Positions 34,050 through 42,861 of a stretch of DNA of 64,000 bases are shown here, piece after piece. The stretch spans positions 62,001-126,000 of the forward strand of contig JARKUF010000002.1 of the NCBI GenBank assembly GCA_029974015.1, read 5' to 3'. A model generated the notes under the pieces. It worked only from the letters and a program-made list of their open reading frames with translations. It did no database searches and was not told where the DNA came from. The DNA is from Spirochaetota bacterium (GTDB taxonomy: Bacteria; Spirochaetota; UBA4802; JAGODF01). Within the stretch, counting starts at the first letter, position 1. Each line of letters starts with the position of its first letter. A program made the position numbers and the translations under genes.

Positions 34050-35249
34050 ATGCGCATCTTAAATTTTGCCATCTTTTTTTCGGTTTTTTTAACCATCTAC
34101 GGCCTGGCCAATTATTACATATATCTCCGCGGGCTCCAGGCCCTACCGAAGGGCATGGCCCTTCGATACTGCTATATGGGTCTTTTTATTTGCATCTCAC
34201 TGTCCTATTTAATAGGCCGCCTCCTGGAGCGTTTCACTGTTTGCCGCGCCGGGGATGTCCTCATCTGGATTGGGTCATACTGGTTCGCTTTCGTGCTGTA
34301 TTTCTTTATGGCTGTCCTATTTCTTGACCTCCTCAGAGCGGGTAACTATTTCTTCGGTTTTTTCCCGGATTTCATTACTGCAAATTACCAGAAGGCAAAA
34401 TTCGCTTCCCTGATTGCTGTGGTTTTTTTTGTATCTGCCATCGTTATTGCCGGGCATGTGAACACTCTCTTTCCAAAAACGACCCGTCTTGAACTGACAT
34501 TGCCCGCCGGGCCCGGCGGGCCGAGGAACATGGACCTGGTCCTTGTAACGGACATTCATCTGGGGGTCCTCATCAACAATTCGAGGCTTGAGGCCCTTGT
34601 GAAGATGATAAATGACTTCCACCCCGACGCCGTCCTTCTGGCGGGAGATATCGTCGATGAGGACATAGCCCCGGTCATTGAAAAAAACCTTGGCGAACTT
34701 CTCACGTCGATCCAGTCGCGCCTGGGGGTCTTTGCGGTCACGGGAAACCATGAGTACATCGGAGGGGCCGACGCGGGGGTGAAATACCTCGAAGAACACG
34801 GTGTCCGATTTCTCAGGGACGAGGCCCTCCTGTTAGACGGTGCGTTCTATCTTGCCGGAAGGGAAGACCGCAGCATAAGGCAATTCAACGGCCGCGGGAG
34901 AAAAGATTTGGGGAAGATACTCGACGGCCTTGACCGCCGGTATCCCGTAATACTCATGGACCATCAGCCCCTGGGGCTTCACGACGCGGTGCGAAACGGC
35001 GTGGCCCTCCAGGTGTCAGGCCACACCCACAATGGCCAGCTCTGGCCCATTCACTTGATTACGCGGCGTATATTCGAGATATCCTACGGATATGGAAAGA
35101 TCGGCAACACGCATGTGTACGTATCCGACGGCTTCGGGACCTGGGGACCTCCTGTGCGGACGGTGGACCGTCCCGAGATAGTGCATCTGAGGATCCGCCT
35201 TGCGTCGGAAGCCGGGGACGGAAAGATATTGCCTTCGGCGAAAAAATAG
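34050..35249 (+). CDS. Membrane-anchored metallophosphoesterase (YkuE/YpbG-like)
   Basis: 399 residues. Four hydrophobic segments occupy about 1-145, and a calcineurin-like phosphoesterase follows: TDIHLGVL (metal site 1), LLAGDIVDED, VTGNHEYIGG, LMDHQPLGL and SGHTHNGQLWP. All metal-binding motifs are present, so it should be active. This domain order is common in bacterial envelope phosphoesterases (some hydrolyse lipid or UDP-sugar phosphodiesters), but the substrate is not shown by sequence. The preceding 218-base gap (33832-34049) holds no gene I can support. Confidence 0.88.
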   Translation: MRILNFAIFFSVFLTIYGLANYYIYLRGLQALPKGMALRYCYMGLFICISLSYLIGRLLERFTVCRAGDVLIWIGSYWFAFVLYFFMAVLFLDLLRAGNYFFGFFPDFITANYQKAKFASLIAVVFFVSAIVIAGHVNTLFPKTTRLELTLPAGPGGPRNMDLVLVTDIHLGVLINNSRLEALVKMINDFHPDAVLLAGDIVDEDIAPVIEKNLGELLTSIQSRLGVFAVTGNHEYIGGADAGVKYLEEHGVRFLRDEALLLDGAFYLAGREDRSIRQFNGRGRKDLGKILDGLDRRYPVILMDHQPLGLHDAVRNGVALQVSGHTHNGQLWPIHLITRRIFEISYGYGKIGNTHVYVSDGFGTWGPPVRTVDRPEIVHLRIRLASEAGDGKILPSAKK

Positions 35250-35386
35250 TTGAAACATCGCCTCAGGAAGGGTACTGCTCTATGGGAGGATGCGGGGACG
35301 TTTTTTGCCCGGGGGACCGCCTTACGGCTTTAACCTCATCCGCGTTCCCGATGGGCCGGTTTAGCAGATGCGGACGGGAGGAATAG

Positions 35387-36400
35387 ATGCCGAAAGGGCC
35401 AAAATCCATTGTCATTTTTACCGACGAAGAGCAAGAGCTGATCGAAGCGGTCATCTCTGCTTTGGTGAGGACCGGCAGGTTCAACGACGAAGAGATGCTT
35501 CTCAACAACCGCACGTCCCTGGAGGACCTGGCGCGGTCGATTTCCCTGTATCCCTCGATTCTGGAAGAGCACACCCTGGCCGGTTCATCGCGCACCATCG
35601 AGAGCCTAATCCATGCCCTCTGCACCACCTGGGTCCCGGACATGGTGCTCCATATCCCCACGAAGGCGGTCCTCGGGCGGGGGTTTACTATCGCGAAGAT
35701 CAATTTTTTCAACATGCTGAAGTACATGGCGGCCTCGGCGGGGCCCCTGGAGAAATACCGGGGCCGGATACTCGAAATCATTGCCATCAATGTGTTCATC
35801 CTGACGGCGGAAGAGGTTTACATATCTATCATCGAAGACATGAGGATCGACGAGGAGGTCCGCCATCTCGCGGGATACCTGACTGCCCACATCTGGGAAC
35901 ATCGGCTCGGCTTCGGTGTGAAGGAGTTCGCTCCTATCCTCCAGGCCCTGTGGAAATCCAGGGAGAAGCTGGTCCCCCATTTCGGCACCATGATGGGATT
36001 TGCGGAGCTCTGTGTTCTTTCAAGCGAAACGGAGCCGGCCTGGTTTGATTTTCTCCAGCGCGATGAACTTGGCGAAGATGAGGTCTTTGCACTGAACGAA
36101 TTCATCTTCGGCCTGACACATGAGGAAATACTGTCCTTGCGAAGGATAATGGAAGAGAAGGGCCGCATATCCCTGACCCGACACGAGGTGGACAGCCTGC
36201 TTGAAAAGCCGCAACGCTTTCCGGAATACTGGAGCGATGACCCCAGGGAGCTGTACCGGTCCTACCGGGACCGGAAGCATCACAGCAGGTTTCGTGCCCG
36301 CTCGGCATCTCCGGGGCCCAAGAAGACCCTGGAGGAATATCTGATGATATTCCTCCTGCCCAGAGGTGAGAGGACTCTTTTGTCGTATATTGGCGAGTGA
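35387..36400 (+). CDS. Soluble helical protein of unknown function
   Basis: 337 residues with no signal or membrane segment. Mostly alpha-helical by composition (FTDEEQELIEAVISALVR, FALNEFIFGLTHEEILSLRRIMEEKG) with a basic region near the C-terminus (YRSYRDRKHHSRFRARSASPG) that could bind nucleic acid or act as a flexible tail. GGAGGAAT 4 bases before the ATG is a strong ribosome site, so the gene is real. I do not recognise a family. The downstream CoA-binding gene starts 68 bases later. Confidence 0.6.
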   Translation: MPKGPKSIVIFTDEEQELIEAVISALVRTGRFNDEEMLLNNRTSLEDLARSISLYPSILEEHTLAGSSRTIESLIHALCTTWVPDMVLHIPTKAVLGRGFTIAKINFFNMLKYMAASAGPLEKYRGRILEIIAINVFILTAEEVYISIIEDMRIDEEVRHLAGYLTAHIWEHRLGFGVKEFAPILQALWKSREKLVPHFGTMMGFAELCVLSSETEPAWFDFLQRDELGEDEVFALNEFIFGLTHEEILSLRRIMEEKGRISLTRHEVDSLLEKPQRFPEYWSDDPRELYRSYRDRKHHSRFRARSASPGPKKTLEEYLMIFLLPRGERTLLSYIGE

Positions 36401-36468
36401 AAAGGGGAAGGCAGTTCTGACGCAAAGCGAAGGAAAGCGGCACAACTAACTGAAGGAGGCACATCACC

Positions 36469-36939
36469 ATGACCGACACGAACACCTGTGAAATGCCCGA
36501 TTCCAATCCCCCCTCGGAGGAGATCGTCGGCATACTCACGGAATCGAAAACCATCGCCGTGGTAGGGCTTTCCGGAAACCCTGAGAAGGACAGCCATGTC
36601 GTGGCAAAGTACCTCAAAGAAAAAGGATATCGGGTGATACCCGTCAATCCAGGAAAGAAGGAACTCCTCGGGGAAAAGAGCTATCCGGACCTGGCTTCGG
36701 TGCCGGAAAAAATCGACATCGTCGATATTTTCCGCACCGTCGACGCGATACCCGGAATCGTAGATGAGGCGGTCCGCATCGGAGCGAAAACGGTCTGGAT
36801 GCAGCTTGGCCTCGCGCACCGCGCCTCGGCTGAAAAAGCCCGGGCAGCCGGACTTAAGGTGGTCCAGGGGAAGTGCATCAAAGTGGAGCACGGCCGCATG
36901 TCCGGCGGTGGCGGGAATATAGGTTTCAATCTTCAATAA
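36469..36939 (+). CDS. CoA-binding domain protein (YccU family)
   Basis: 156 residues: one Rossmann-type CoA-binding domain. The glycine-rich turn is in IAVVGLSGNPEKDSHVVAKYL, followed by YRVIPVNPGK, the strand DIVDIF, and VWMQLGLAH with GKCIKVEHGRM at the end, as in the succinyl-CoA-synthetase-like CoA_binding family found as stand-alone proteins. A GAAGGAGG ribosome site lies 10 bases upstream. The role of stand-alone members is not settled. It is near thiol peroxidase, but a hairpin and possible promoter separate them. Confidence 0.92.
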   Translation: MTDTNTCEMPDSNPPSEEIVGILTESKTIAVVGLSGNPEKDSHVVAKYLKEKGYRVIPVNPGKKELLGEKSYPDLASVPEKIDIVDIFRTVDAIPGIVDEAVRIGAKTVWMQLGLAHRASAEKARAAGLKVVQGKCIKVEHGRMSGGGGNIGFNLQ

Positions 36940-37060
36940 CGGCGTTTATGTATCAATGGAAAAAGGGCTTTTTCCGGCAATGCTATTGATCACTAATGTA
37001 TGCCCATCCTGAGAAACCGGACCCGGGCTTTAAAAAGAGGCGAAATATTTTTCTGGATTT

Positions 37061-37089
37061 CACCGGTCCCGGTGATACACTGTAGTATC
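37061..37089. promoter_or_regulatory. Two adjoining palindromes upstream of tpx
   Basis: CACCGGTCCCGGTG (37061-37074) is a perfect 6+2+6 palindrome, and GATAC-ACTGTA-GTATC (37074-37089) shares its last base and is another inverted repeat (5-base arms). They end 37 bases before the tpx start codon. Such a paired arrangement suggests an operator for a peroxide or redox regulator. No regulator gene is adjacent, so its identity is unknown. Confidence 0.45.
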
Positions 37090-37126
37090 GCGTTTTTTTC
37101 TATATGATGCCCAAGGAGGCAAAGCA

Positions 37127-37639
37127 ATGGAAAAGAAAAGCATTGTTACTATGGCCGGTAATCCGGTAACACTGGAAGGAAATACAGTTAAAGCGGGCGA
37201 TAGGGCGCCAGACTTTACAGTGCTTTCTGCGGACATGAAGGAGGTTTCCCTTAGAGATTTTGCCGGAAGAATTATTGTTTTAAGCGTGACACCCTCTCTG
37301 GATACGCCGGTCTGCGACCTTCAGGCAACGCGCTTTAATACAGAGGCGGCGTCCCTCCCCGCGGACGTGGCAATTTTGAATATCAGCGTAGACCTGCCCT
37401 TCGCCCTCGGGCGTTTCTGCGCCGCCCGGGGAATAGACAGAGTAACAACGCTATCGGACCACCGGGACCTCTCCTTCGGCTCCGCCTATGGCGTGGTGAT
37501 AAAAGAGTTGCGCCTCCTGGCCAGGGCCGTTTTCATTGTGGACCGCGATGGCATTGTTAAATACGCGGAGATTGTCGATGAGGTGACGAAACATCCTGAT
37601 TATGATCGCGCCCTCGCAGAAATGAAAAAACTTGTTTAA
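37127..37639 (+). CDS. tpx: Thiol peroxidase Tpx
   Basis: 170 residues, exact family length. An atypical 2-Cys peroxiredoxin: peroxidatic Cys63 in LDTPVCDLQATRF and resolving Cys98 in LGRFCAARG. The N-terminal GNPVTLEGNTVKAGDRAPDF and the ending HPDYDRAL are typical. It reduces hydrogen peroxide and alkyl peroxides with electrons from thioredoxin-like proteins, here possibly the FTR/glutaredoxin pair. AAGGAGG precedes the ATG by 9 bases. Palindromes upstream suggest redox control. Confidence 0.97.
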   Translation: MEKKSIVTMAGNPVTLEGNTVKAGDRAPDFTVLSADMKEVSLRDFAGRIIVLSVTPSLDTPVCDLQATRFNTEAASLPADVAILNISVDLPFALGRFCAARGIDRVTTLSDHRDLSFGSAYGVVIKELRLLARAVFIVDRDGIVKYAEIVDEVTKHPDYDRALAEMKKLV

Positions 37640-37663
37640 TGGCATAGCCGGGGAGGCGCTCAC

Positions 37664-38899
37664 ATGCTCAATGAGAAGGAAAAGCTGAATGAGATAATCC
37701 AGCTCGGTTACGAAATCGCCCAGGTACAGGACCTGGACATACTCATGGAGCATATCCTTTCCAAGGCGAGAAAGTTCACCGGCGCCGATGCCGGATCCAT
37801 CTACATTGTCGAGGGGAACCGACTGAAGTTCCAGAACAACCAGAACGACACTCTCCGAAAAAAACTTCCCCCCGGAAAAAAACTCATTTATTCCACCTTT
37901 ACGGTCCCTGTTGACAATAAAACCATCTCGGGCTATGTGGCGAACAATGGGGAAACCCTGAACATAGAAGACGTGTACGAAATCCCGGAGCGCGCCCCCT
38001 ATTCTTTCGGAGTGCAGTACGATGAGATGTCGAAGTACCGCACGAAGTCGATGCTCACGGTCCCCCTGAAATCGAACCTGGGAAACGTTGTCGGGGTGCT
38101 CCAGCTCATCAACGCGAAAAACGAAAAGGGGGAGATGCGCCCCTTCGCCCGGGAGGACGAGCCCTTCATCATGTATTTCGCCAACAGCGCCGCTGTGGCG
38201 CTGGAGCGTGCCCGGATGACCCGCGCCCTTCTTTTGAGGATGATAAGCATGGCGGAGCTCCGTGACCCGAAGGAAACCGGACCCCATGTAAACCGCGTGG
38301 CCTCCTACGCCGTTGAAATTTATGAGGCCTGGGCGCGGCGGTGCGGGTGCGTCGATGACCAGGTCGCGAAAAACCGCGATATTCTGCGAATGGCGGCGAT
38401 GCTTCACGATGTGGGGAAGGTGGCCATATCCGACATCATATTAAAGAAACCCGCACGCCTGGATGAGGACGAGTACCAGGTCATGAAACAGCACACATGG
38501 CTCGGCGCAAGACTGTTCGACGAAAAATATTCCCCATTTGATGAAGCGGCTTTTCTCGTGTCGCTGAACCACCATGAGAGATGGGACGGGACCGGCTACC
38601 CGGGCCACATCAACCCGGCGACGGGCGCCGTCGTACCGGGATACGAGGGGAAAAACGGACAGGCACGGGGAAAGCGGGGCGAGGAGATCCCTCCCTTCGG
38701 GCGCGTTGTGGCCGTCGCCGACGTATACGACGCCCTTGCCTCAAAAAGGGCCTATAAGGACCCATGGAGCGAAGACCAGGTGCTCGAGACCATGAGGTCC
38801 GAGGCGGGAAAACATTTCGATCCGGAGATGATTGACGCTTTCTTCGAATCCTTCGATATGATAAAGAGCATCGCGGCGCGCTACCCTGAAATGGAGTAA
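37664..38899 (+). CDS. GAF plus HD-GYP cyclic-di-GMP phosphodiesterase
   Basis: 411 residues. The GAF domain spans about 10-180 (AGSIYIVEGNRLKF, SMLTVPLKSNLGNVVGVLQLINAKN). The HD-GYP domain from about 195 has the catalytic His248-Asp249 in LHDVGKVAISD, the loop NHHERWDGTGYP with the Gly311-Tyr312-Pro313 triad, and VADVYDALASKRAYKD. Such enzymes degrade cyclic-di-GMP in response to a ligand bound by GAF. An insert of about 25 residues follows GYP. Soluble. It starts 24 bases after tpx and probably shares its transcript. Confidence 0.93.
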   Translation: MLNEKEKLNEIIQLGYEIAQVQDLDILMEHILSKARKFTGADAGSIYIVEGNRLKFQNNQNDTLRKKLPPGKKLIYSTFTVPVDNKTISGYVANNGETLNIEDVYEIPERAPYSFGVQYDEMSKYRTKSMLTVPLKSNLGNVVGVLQLINAKNEKGEMRPFAREDEPFIMYFANSAAVALERARMTRALLLRMISMAELRDPKETGPHVNRVASYAVEIYEAWARRCGCVDDQVAKNRDILRMAAMLHDVGKVAISDIILKKPARLDEDEYQVMKQHTWLGARLFDEKYSPFDEAAFLVSLNHHERWDGTGYPGHINPATGAVVPGYEGKNGQARGKRGEEIPPFGRVVAVADVYDALASKRAYKDPWSEDQVLETMRSEAGKHFDPEMIDAFFESFDMIKSIAARYPEME

Positions 38900-38997
38900 G
38901 GAACGGTGTAAATTCGTATTGACTCAAAGGCCCCTGCGGGAGATTGTGCCCCGATAAAGGGGCGCAGCCCCCATTCTACACTTTGGAGATGTCCGAA

Positions 38998-39492
38998 ATG
39001 GTCCAGGAAGGAAAATTCGTTGCGATACACTATACCGGTAAGCTTGAAAATGGAGAAGTATTCGACAGTTGTACGGGTGACTTCCCTTTCGAGTTCGAAG
39101 TGGGGGCCGGGTCAGTCATATCCGGCCTTGACAGCGCGGTCCGGGGGATGGAAGTCAACCAGGAGAAAAGCATCGTCATTCCCCCCGAGGAGGCCTATGG
39201 CGTTTATAATGATTCAATGGTGCAAAGCATCCCCGCTGCCGATGTGAGGGCCCATTTCGAGCCGAAGGTGGGGATGACCATAGGCGTCCATCTGGAGAAC
39301 GGCATGCAGGTCCCTGCCACCATAACGAAAGTGGACGATTCCACCGTAATGATCGACTTCAACCACCAGCTTGCGGGGAAGACCCTTCACTTCGACGTGA
39401 AAATAATTGAAATCAACGACGAACCGAAATATAGGGACGACTGCGGCTGCGACTGTGGTGAGGCGGAGTGCGGGCCCGATTGTTCCTGCTAA
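38998..39492 (+). CDS. SlyD-like FKBP peptidyl-prolyl isomerase with Cys-rich metal tail
   Basis: 164 residues from ATG 38998 (GGAG 9 bases upstream; an earlier ATG at 38989 touches that site). FKBP part: FVAIHYTGKLENGEVFDS, then FEFEVGAGSVISGLDSAVRGM, PPEEAYG. The IF/insert-in-flap chaperone domain typical of SlyD lies in the middle (about 66-125), and FDVKIIEI closes the FKBP fold. The tail contains Cys149, 151, 153, 158, 162 and 164, which resembles the nickel-binding tail of SlyD (there also rich in His). In a host with nickel CODH/ACS, a role in nickel supply is plausible but not shown. Confidence 0.93.
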   Translation: MVQEGKFVAIHYTGKLENGEVFDSCTGDFPFEFEVGAGSVISGLDSAVRGMEVNQEKSIVIPPEEAYGVYNDSMVQSIPAADVRAHFEPKVGMTIGVHLENGMQVPATITKVDDSTVMIDFNHQLAGKTLHFDVKIIEINDEPKYRDDCGCDCGEAECGPDCSC

Positions 39493-39519
39493 GTGTTTTA
39501 CCTGCTGGCACTCAAAGCA

Positions 39520-39620
39520 TTTAAGGTTTCCCGCCCGCTTTCGGCGGTCGGTGAAATACAAAAGAAGTCACAAAAACCATGTTTTCCCGCCCGCCTTTGG
39601 CGGGCGGAAAAACATAAGCC
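39520..39620. repeat. Two palindromic repeats of the same extragenic family
   Basis: The first hairpin (about 39524-39555) is GGTTTCCCGCCCGC/GCGGTCGGTGAAAT-like and imperfect. The second (about 39579-39613) has the lead GAAGTCACAAAAACCATG and the arms TTTTCCCGCCCGCC/GGCGGGCGGAAAAA with the usual ATAAGCC end. This closely matches the third unit at 32865-32935. The pair fills the gap between the SlyD-like gene and the Ldh-family gene. Confidence 0.8.
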
Positions 39621-39672
39621 CTTAGTTTGTTCGAGGTTCTAATAAGTAAAATATCAGGCGGAGCGGATTAAT

Positions 39673-40782
39673 ATGGACGGTGATGTCGTATGGGTGGAAT
39701 TTGACGTTATCGAACGGTTTATGGCGGAGGTTTTCATAAAAGTCGGTGTTCCCGCCGGCGACGCGAAGATCTGCGCGGAGGTGTTGATTACTGCCGACAG
39801 GCTCGGGATTGACTCCCACGGCGTCAATAGATTCAAGCCGATCTACTATGACCGCATCAGAGCGGGGATACAGAACCCCTGCACCAATTTTGAGATAGTG
39901 CGCGAAGGTCCTACGACGGCGGTGGTCGACGGCCATGACGGAATGGGGCATGTGATCGCGAAGCGCGCAAATGATATGGCCATCGCCAAGGCGAAGGAAT
40001 TCGGCATGGGCATGGTGGCAGTGCGCAACTCCACCCATTACGGTATTGCCGGCTACTATGTTCTTAAGGCCGCCGAGGCAGGGATGATAGGAATCACCGG
40101 CACCAATGCGCGCCCCTCCGTTGCCCCCACCTTCGGCGTGGAGAACATGCTCGGCACCAACCCCCTCACCTTCGGGATACCAACAGACGAAGAATTTCCC
40201 TTTCTCTTGGATTGCGCAACTTCCCTTTCCCAGCGGGGGAAAATTGAAGTTTACGACAGGCTCGGAAAGGAACTGCCTCCGGGATGGGTCATAGACATTA
40301 CCGGCAACACCAGGACCGACACAAAGCTGGTCCTTGAAGACCTCACCACCGGGAAGGCGGCCCTGGCTCCCCTTGGCGGCATAGGCGAAGAGGGGGGAGG
40401 GTACAAGGGGTACGGCTACACCACCGTTGTGGAAATCCTCTCCGCGGCGCTTCAGGCGGGAAATTATCTAAAAATGCTCAACGGCATCGAGAATGGGAAA
40501 AAGGTGCCATACCGCCTGGGGCATTTCTTCATCGCCATAGATGTGTCAGCGTTTATAGAGCTCGACGCTTTCAAAAAAACGACGGGGGACATTCTCAGAA
40601 GCCTCAGAGCTTCGAAAAAGGCCCCGGGGCAGGAAAGAATATACACTGCCGGCGAGAAAGAATACGAGATGATGAAGGAAAGGGAAAACCGGGGCGTGCC
40701 TGTAAACCTGGAGGTGCAAAAGGAGCTGGTCCGAATGAGAGAAGAAACCGGCCTTGCGGGTTTCCGTTTCCCCTTTGAATAA
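39673..40782 (+). CDS. Ldh/malate-lactate-ureidoglycolate dehydrogenase family NAD(P)-oxidoreductase
   Basis: 369 residues, the full size of the AllD/YlbC family. Visible signs are ADRLGIDSHGVNRF (the catalytic SHG), VDGHDGMGHVIAKRA, VRNSTHYGIAGYYVLKA, NARPSVAPTFG, LGTNPLTFGIPT, and late GGYKGYGY. These enzymes reduce 2-oxo acids (or oxidise 2-hydroxy acids) such as lactate, malate, ureidoglycolate or sulfolactate. The substrate cannot be chosen from sequence. In an acetogen, lactate or malate use would fit. The next gene starts 21 bases later. Confidence 0.92.
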   Translation: MDGDVVWVEFDVIERFMAEVFIKVGVPAGDAKICAEVLITADRLGIDSHGVNRFKPIYYDRIRAGIQNPCTNFEIVREGPTTAVVDGHDGMGHVIAKRANDMAIAKAKEFGMGMVAVRNSTHYGIAGYYVLKAAEAGMIGITGTNARPSVAPTFGVENMLGTNPLTFGIPTDEEFPFLLDCATSLSQRGKIEVYDRLGKELPPGWVIDITGNTRTDTKLVLEDLTTGKAALAPLGGIGEEGGGYKGYGYTTVVEILSAALQAGNYLKMLNGIENGKKVPYRLGHFFIAIDVSAFIELDAFKKTTGDILRSLRASKKAPGQERIYTAGEKEYEMMKERENRGVPVNLEVQKELVRMREETGLAGFRFPFE

Positions 40783-40803
40783 AAGCGAGAGGTCGATTGA
40801 CGC

Positions 40804-42501
40804 ATGAATGGGATAAGCTTCGCGATAACGGTGTCCGGAGGCCTGGGGCTTTTTCTCTTCGGGATGAAGATCATGAGCGAAGCCCTGCAGAAGGCGACGG
40901 GGGAAGGGCTAAGGAATGTTCTCGGGAAGGTGACGAAAAACAGGTTCATCGGGCTCCTTACCGGCCTGGGCATCACATCAATAATCCAATCCTCCAGCGC
41001 CACTACGGTGATGCTTGTGAGTTTCGTCAACGCGGGCCTTATTGACCTCTCCCAGTCCGTGGGAATTATCCTGGGGGCCAACATCGGCACCACCGTGACG
41101 GGGTGGATTGTTGCATTTTTGGGTTTCAAGGTAAAAATCTCCAGCTTTGCACTTCCCGCCATCGCCCTCGGTTTTTTCTTGAGGTTTTTTAAGAATAAAA
41201 AGATCGAAGACTGGGGTGAGGTCGTCCTTGGTTTCGGGGTGCTCTTCCTGGGGCTGGACGTTATGAACTCCGCCGTGAAGGACCTCCGGGAGTCCGCCGT
41301 CGTTTTGAACTACATGTCGGCCATCAAGGCTACTTCCTTTTCCTCCACCCTTCTCGTGATAGGTATAGGGACGGTCGTAACCATGATCGTCCAGTCTTCA
41401 AGCGCCACCATGGCCATGACCATGTCCCTGGCCGTGAACGGCCTCATTGATTTTACCACCTGCTGCGCACTGATCCTTGGCGAGAACATCGGCACAACAA
41501 TCACCGCTTATCTGGCGTCCCTGGGGGCGACGACGGCCGCCCGGCGTGCGGCGAGAGTCCATTTCCTGTTCAATATTTTCGGAGTGGCCTGGGTCCTAAC
41601 GGTTTTTCACTGGGCTTTTGTCCCGTTTGTGGACTGGCTGGTGCCGGGGGACCCTTTCTCCGCCGTGGCTTCCGAACGGTCCGCCGTCATCGCCGATCAC
41701 ATGGCGGCGTTCCATACGGTTTTCAATGTCATCAATGCGCTGATATTCCTTCCCTTCGTGGGCTTTCTGGCGAACGCAGCCACGCGCCTTGTGCCGGAGA
41801 AAAAAAAGCCGGGCGGTTCCGACGAGTTCCATCTGAAATATATCGCAAGCCCTCTTCTGACGACGCCGGCCATCAACATCAACCAGGCGCGCCTGGAAAC
41901 CAGGCGCATGGTGGGCATCACCATCGAGATGTTCGACATGGTGATGGAAGTATTCGACAAGCCGGAGGACAAGCTCGGTGAAAAAGTGGAGTCCATACAG
42001 CGGAAGGAAGGCGTGATAGACCTTCTTGAAAAGGAAATTTCGGAATATCTGGTCAACGTATCGCTGGATTCAATTACCCAGGAGCAAAGCTATGAAATTT
42101 CCATGCTCCTGCACGCCGTAAACGACTGTGAGCGCATAGGGGACCACTGCGAAAACCTCATGAAGCTCATAAGGCGGAAGTACGACATGAAACTCCAGTT
42201 CTCCGAGAGCGCCTGTAAGGAAATCCATGAAATCGCCGAAAAGGTGAGGGAGCTTTTAAGGCTCATCTATGATAGCCTCATGAGGCCAAACGCCGGCATC
42301 ATGCCGGCGGCGGAAGTGCTCGAAAACCGGATCAACGAGTTGAGAAAGGAGCTTAAAAAAAGGCATATTGAACGTCTGAACGAAGGGTCCTGCGATATCC
42401 ACTCGGGCCTTGTCTTTATAGATATGCTCACAAGCTTCGAGAAGATCGGCGACCATGCCTTCAATGTGGCGGAAGGCATCGCCCTTAAAAAGATAACCTG
42501 A
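40804..42501 (+). CDS. Na+/phosphate symporter family protein with PhoU-like tail (NptA/YjbB)
   Basis: 565 residues. Two homologous membrane halves each carry the QSSSAT signature (SIIQSSSATTVM and VQSSSATMAM), and both are accompanied by GANIGTT or GENIGTT. About 8-9 membrane segments span residues 1-320. The C-terminal 200 residues are a helical PhoU-like domain (RMVGITIEMFDMVMEVF ... NDCERIGDHCENLMKL ... FEKIGDHAFNVAEGI), which suggests regulation by or of phosphate handling. No pst or pho genes are close. It follows the Ldh-family gene and may be co-transcribed. Confidence 0.95.
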   Translation: MNGISFAITVSGGLGLFLFGMKIMSEALQKATGEGLRNVLGKVTKNRFIGLLTGLGITSIIQSSSATTVMLVSFVNAGLIDLSQSVGIILGANIGTTVTGWIVAFLGFKVKISSFALPAIALGFFLRFFKNKKIEDWGEVVLGFGVLFLGLDVMNSAVKDLRESAVVLNYMSAIKATSFSSTLLVIGIGTVVTMIVQSSSATMAMTMSLAVNGLIDFTTCCALILGENIGTTITAYLASLGATTAARRAARVHFLFNIFGVAWVLTVFHWAFVPFVDWLVPGDPFSAVASERSAVIADHMAAFHTVFNVINALIFLPFVGFLANAATRLVPEKKKPGGSDEFHLKYIASPLLTTPAININQARLETRRMVGITIEMFDMVMEVFDKPEDKLGEKVESIQRKEGVIDLLEKEISEYLVNVSLDSITQEQSYEISMLLHAVNDCERIGDHCENLMKLIRRKYDMKLQFSESACKEIHEIAEKVRELLRLIYDSLMRPNAGIMPAAEVLENRINELRKELKKRHIERLNEGSCDIHSGLVFIDMLTSFEKIGDHAFNVAEGIALKKIT

Positions 42502-42861
42502 GGCGCACTCAGGGCCCGAGGGCATTTATCGCCGGGACGGTTTGAAAGGCAGGGTATGCCCGCGGAAGCCGTGAAACGGCGGGGCGGACGATGTATTCCT
42601 TTGGAGATGTTCGCAAGCTTTTTAGGACGGGGCCCCGGGTTTTTCTTCCCGTATTTTTTCCGTGCCTGTCTTTGAACGATGCCGTGTATCCTCCGTGGTC
42701 AGGGTCGGCAAGTTCGCGGATTTCCCGGGACCAATTCGCATATGTAAGGTTGGCCAGGTCCTCACAGTGCTGATGGAAAAAACCTCATAGAGCAGTCTGC
42801 CGTCATTTTGGCCCACTAATCGGAGCGCGTGGACCTCCTTTATCGTTGTGCACTTTTGGAC
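42502..42861. other. 360-base gap between convergent genes
   Basis: I find no convincing gene. The most structured part is at 42551-42592: GGGTATGCCC-like sequence followed by GCCGTGAAACGGC (42568-42580), a perfect 5-base stem with a 3-base loop, close to GGGGCGGACG. It could be a terminator for the symporter gene (no T-run) or part of an RNA. A short frame starts at 42591 but has no homology signal or good ribosome site. Confidence 0.5.

Noticed and set aside
42541-42600. GC-rich stem sequence resembling a cyclic-di-GMP riboswitch.
   Set aside because: The conserved core sequences of both known classes are not present; only simple short hairpins are seen.
42591-42773. Possible 60-residue protein in the gap after the symporter gene.
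   Set aside because: No good ribosome site, no recognisable motif, odd composition, and an equally long frame exists on the other strand.
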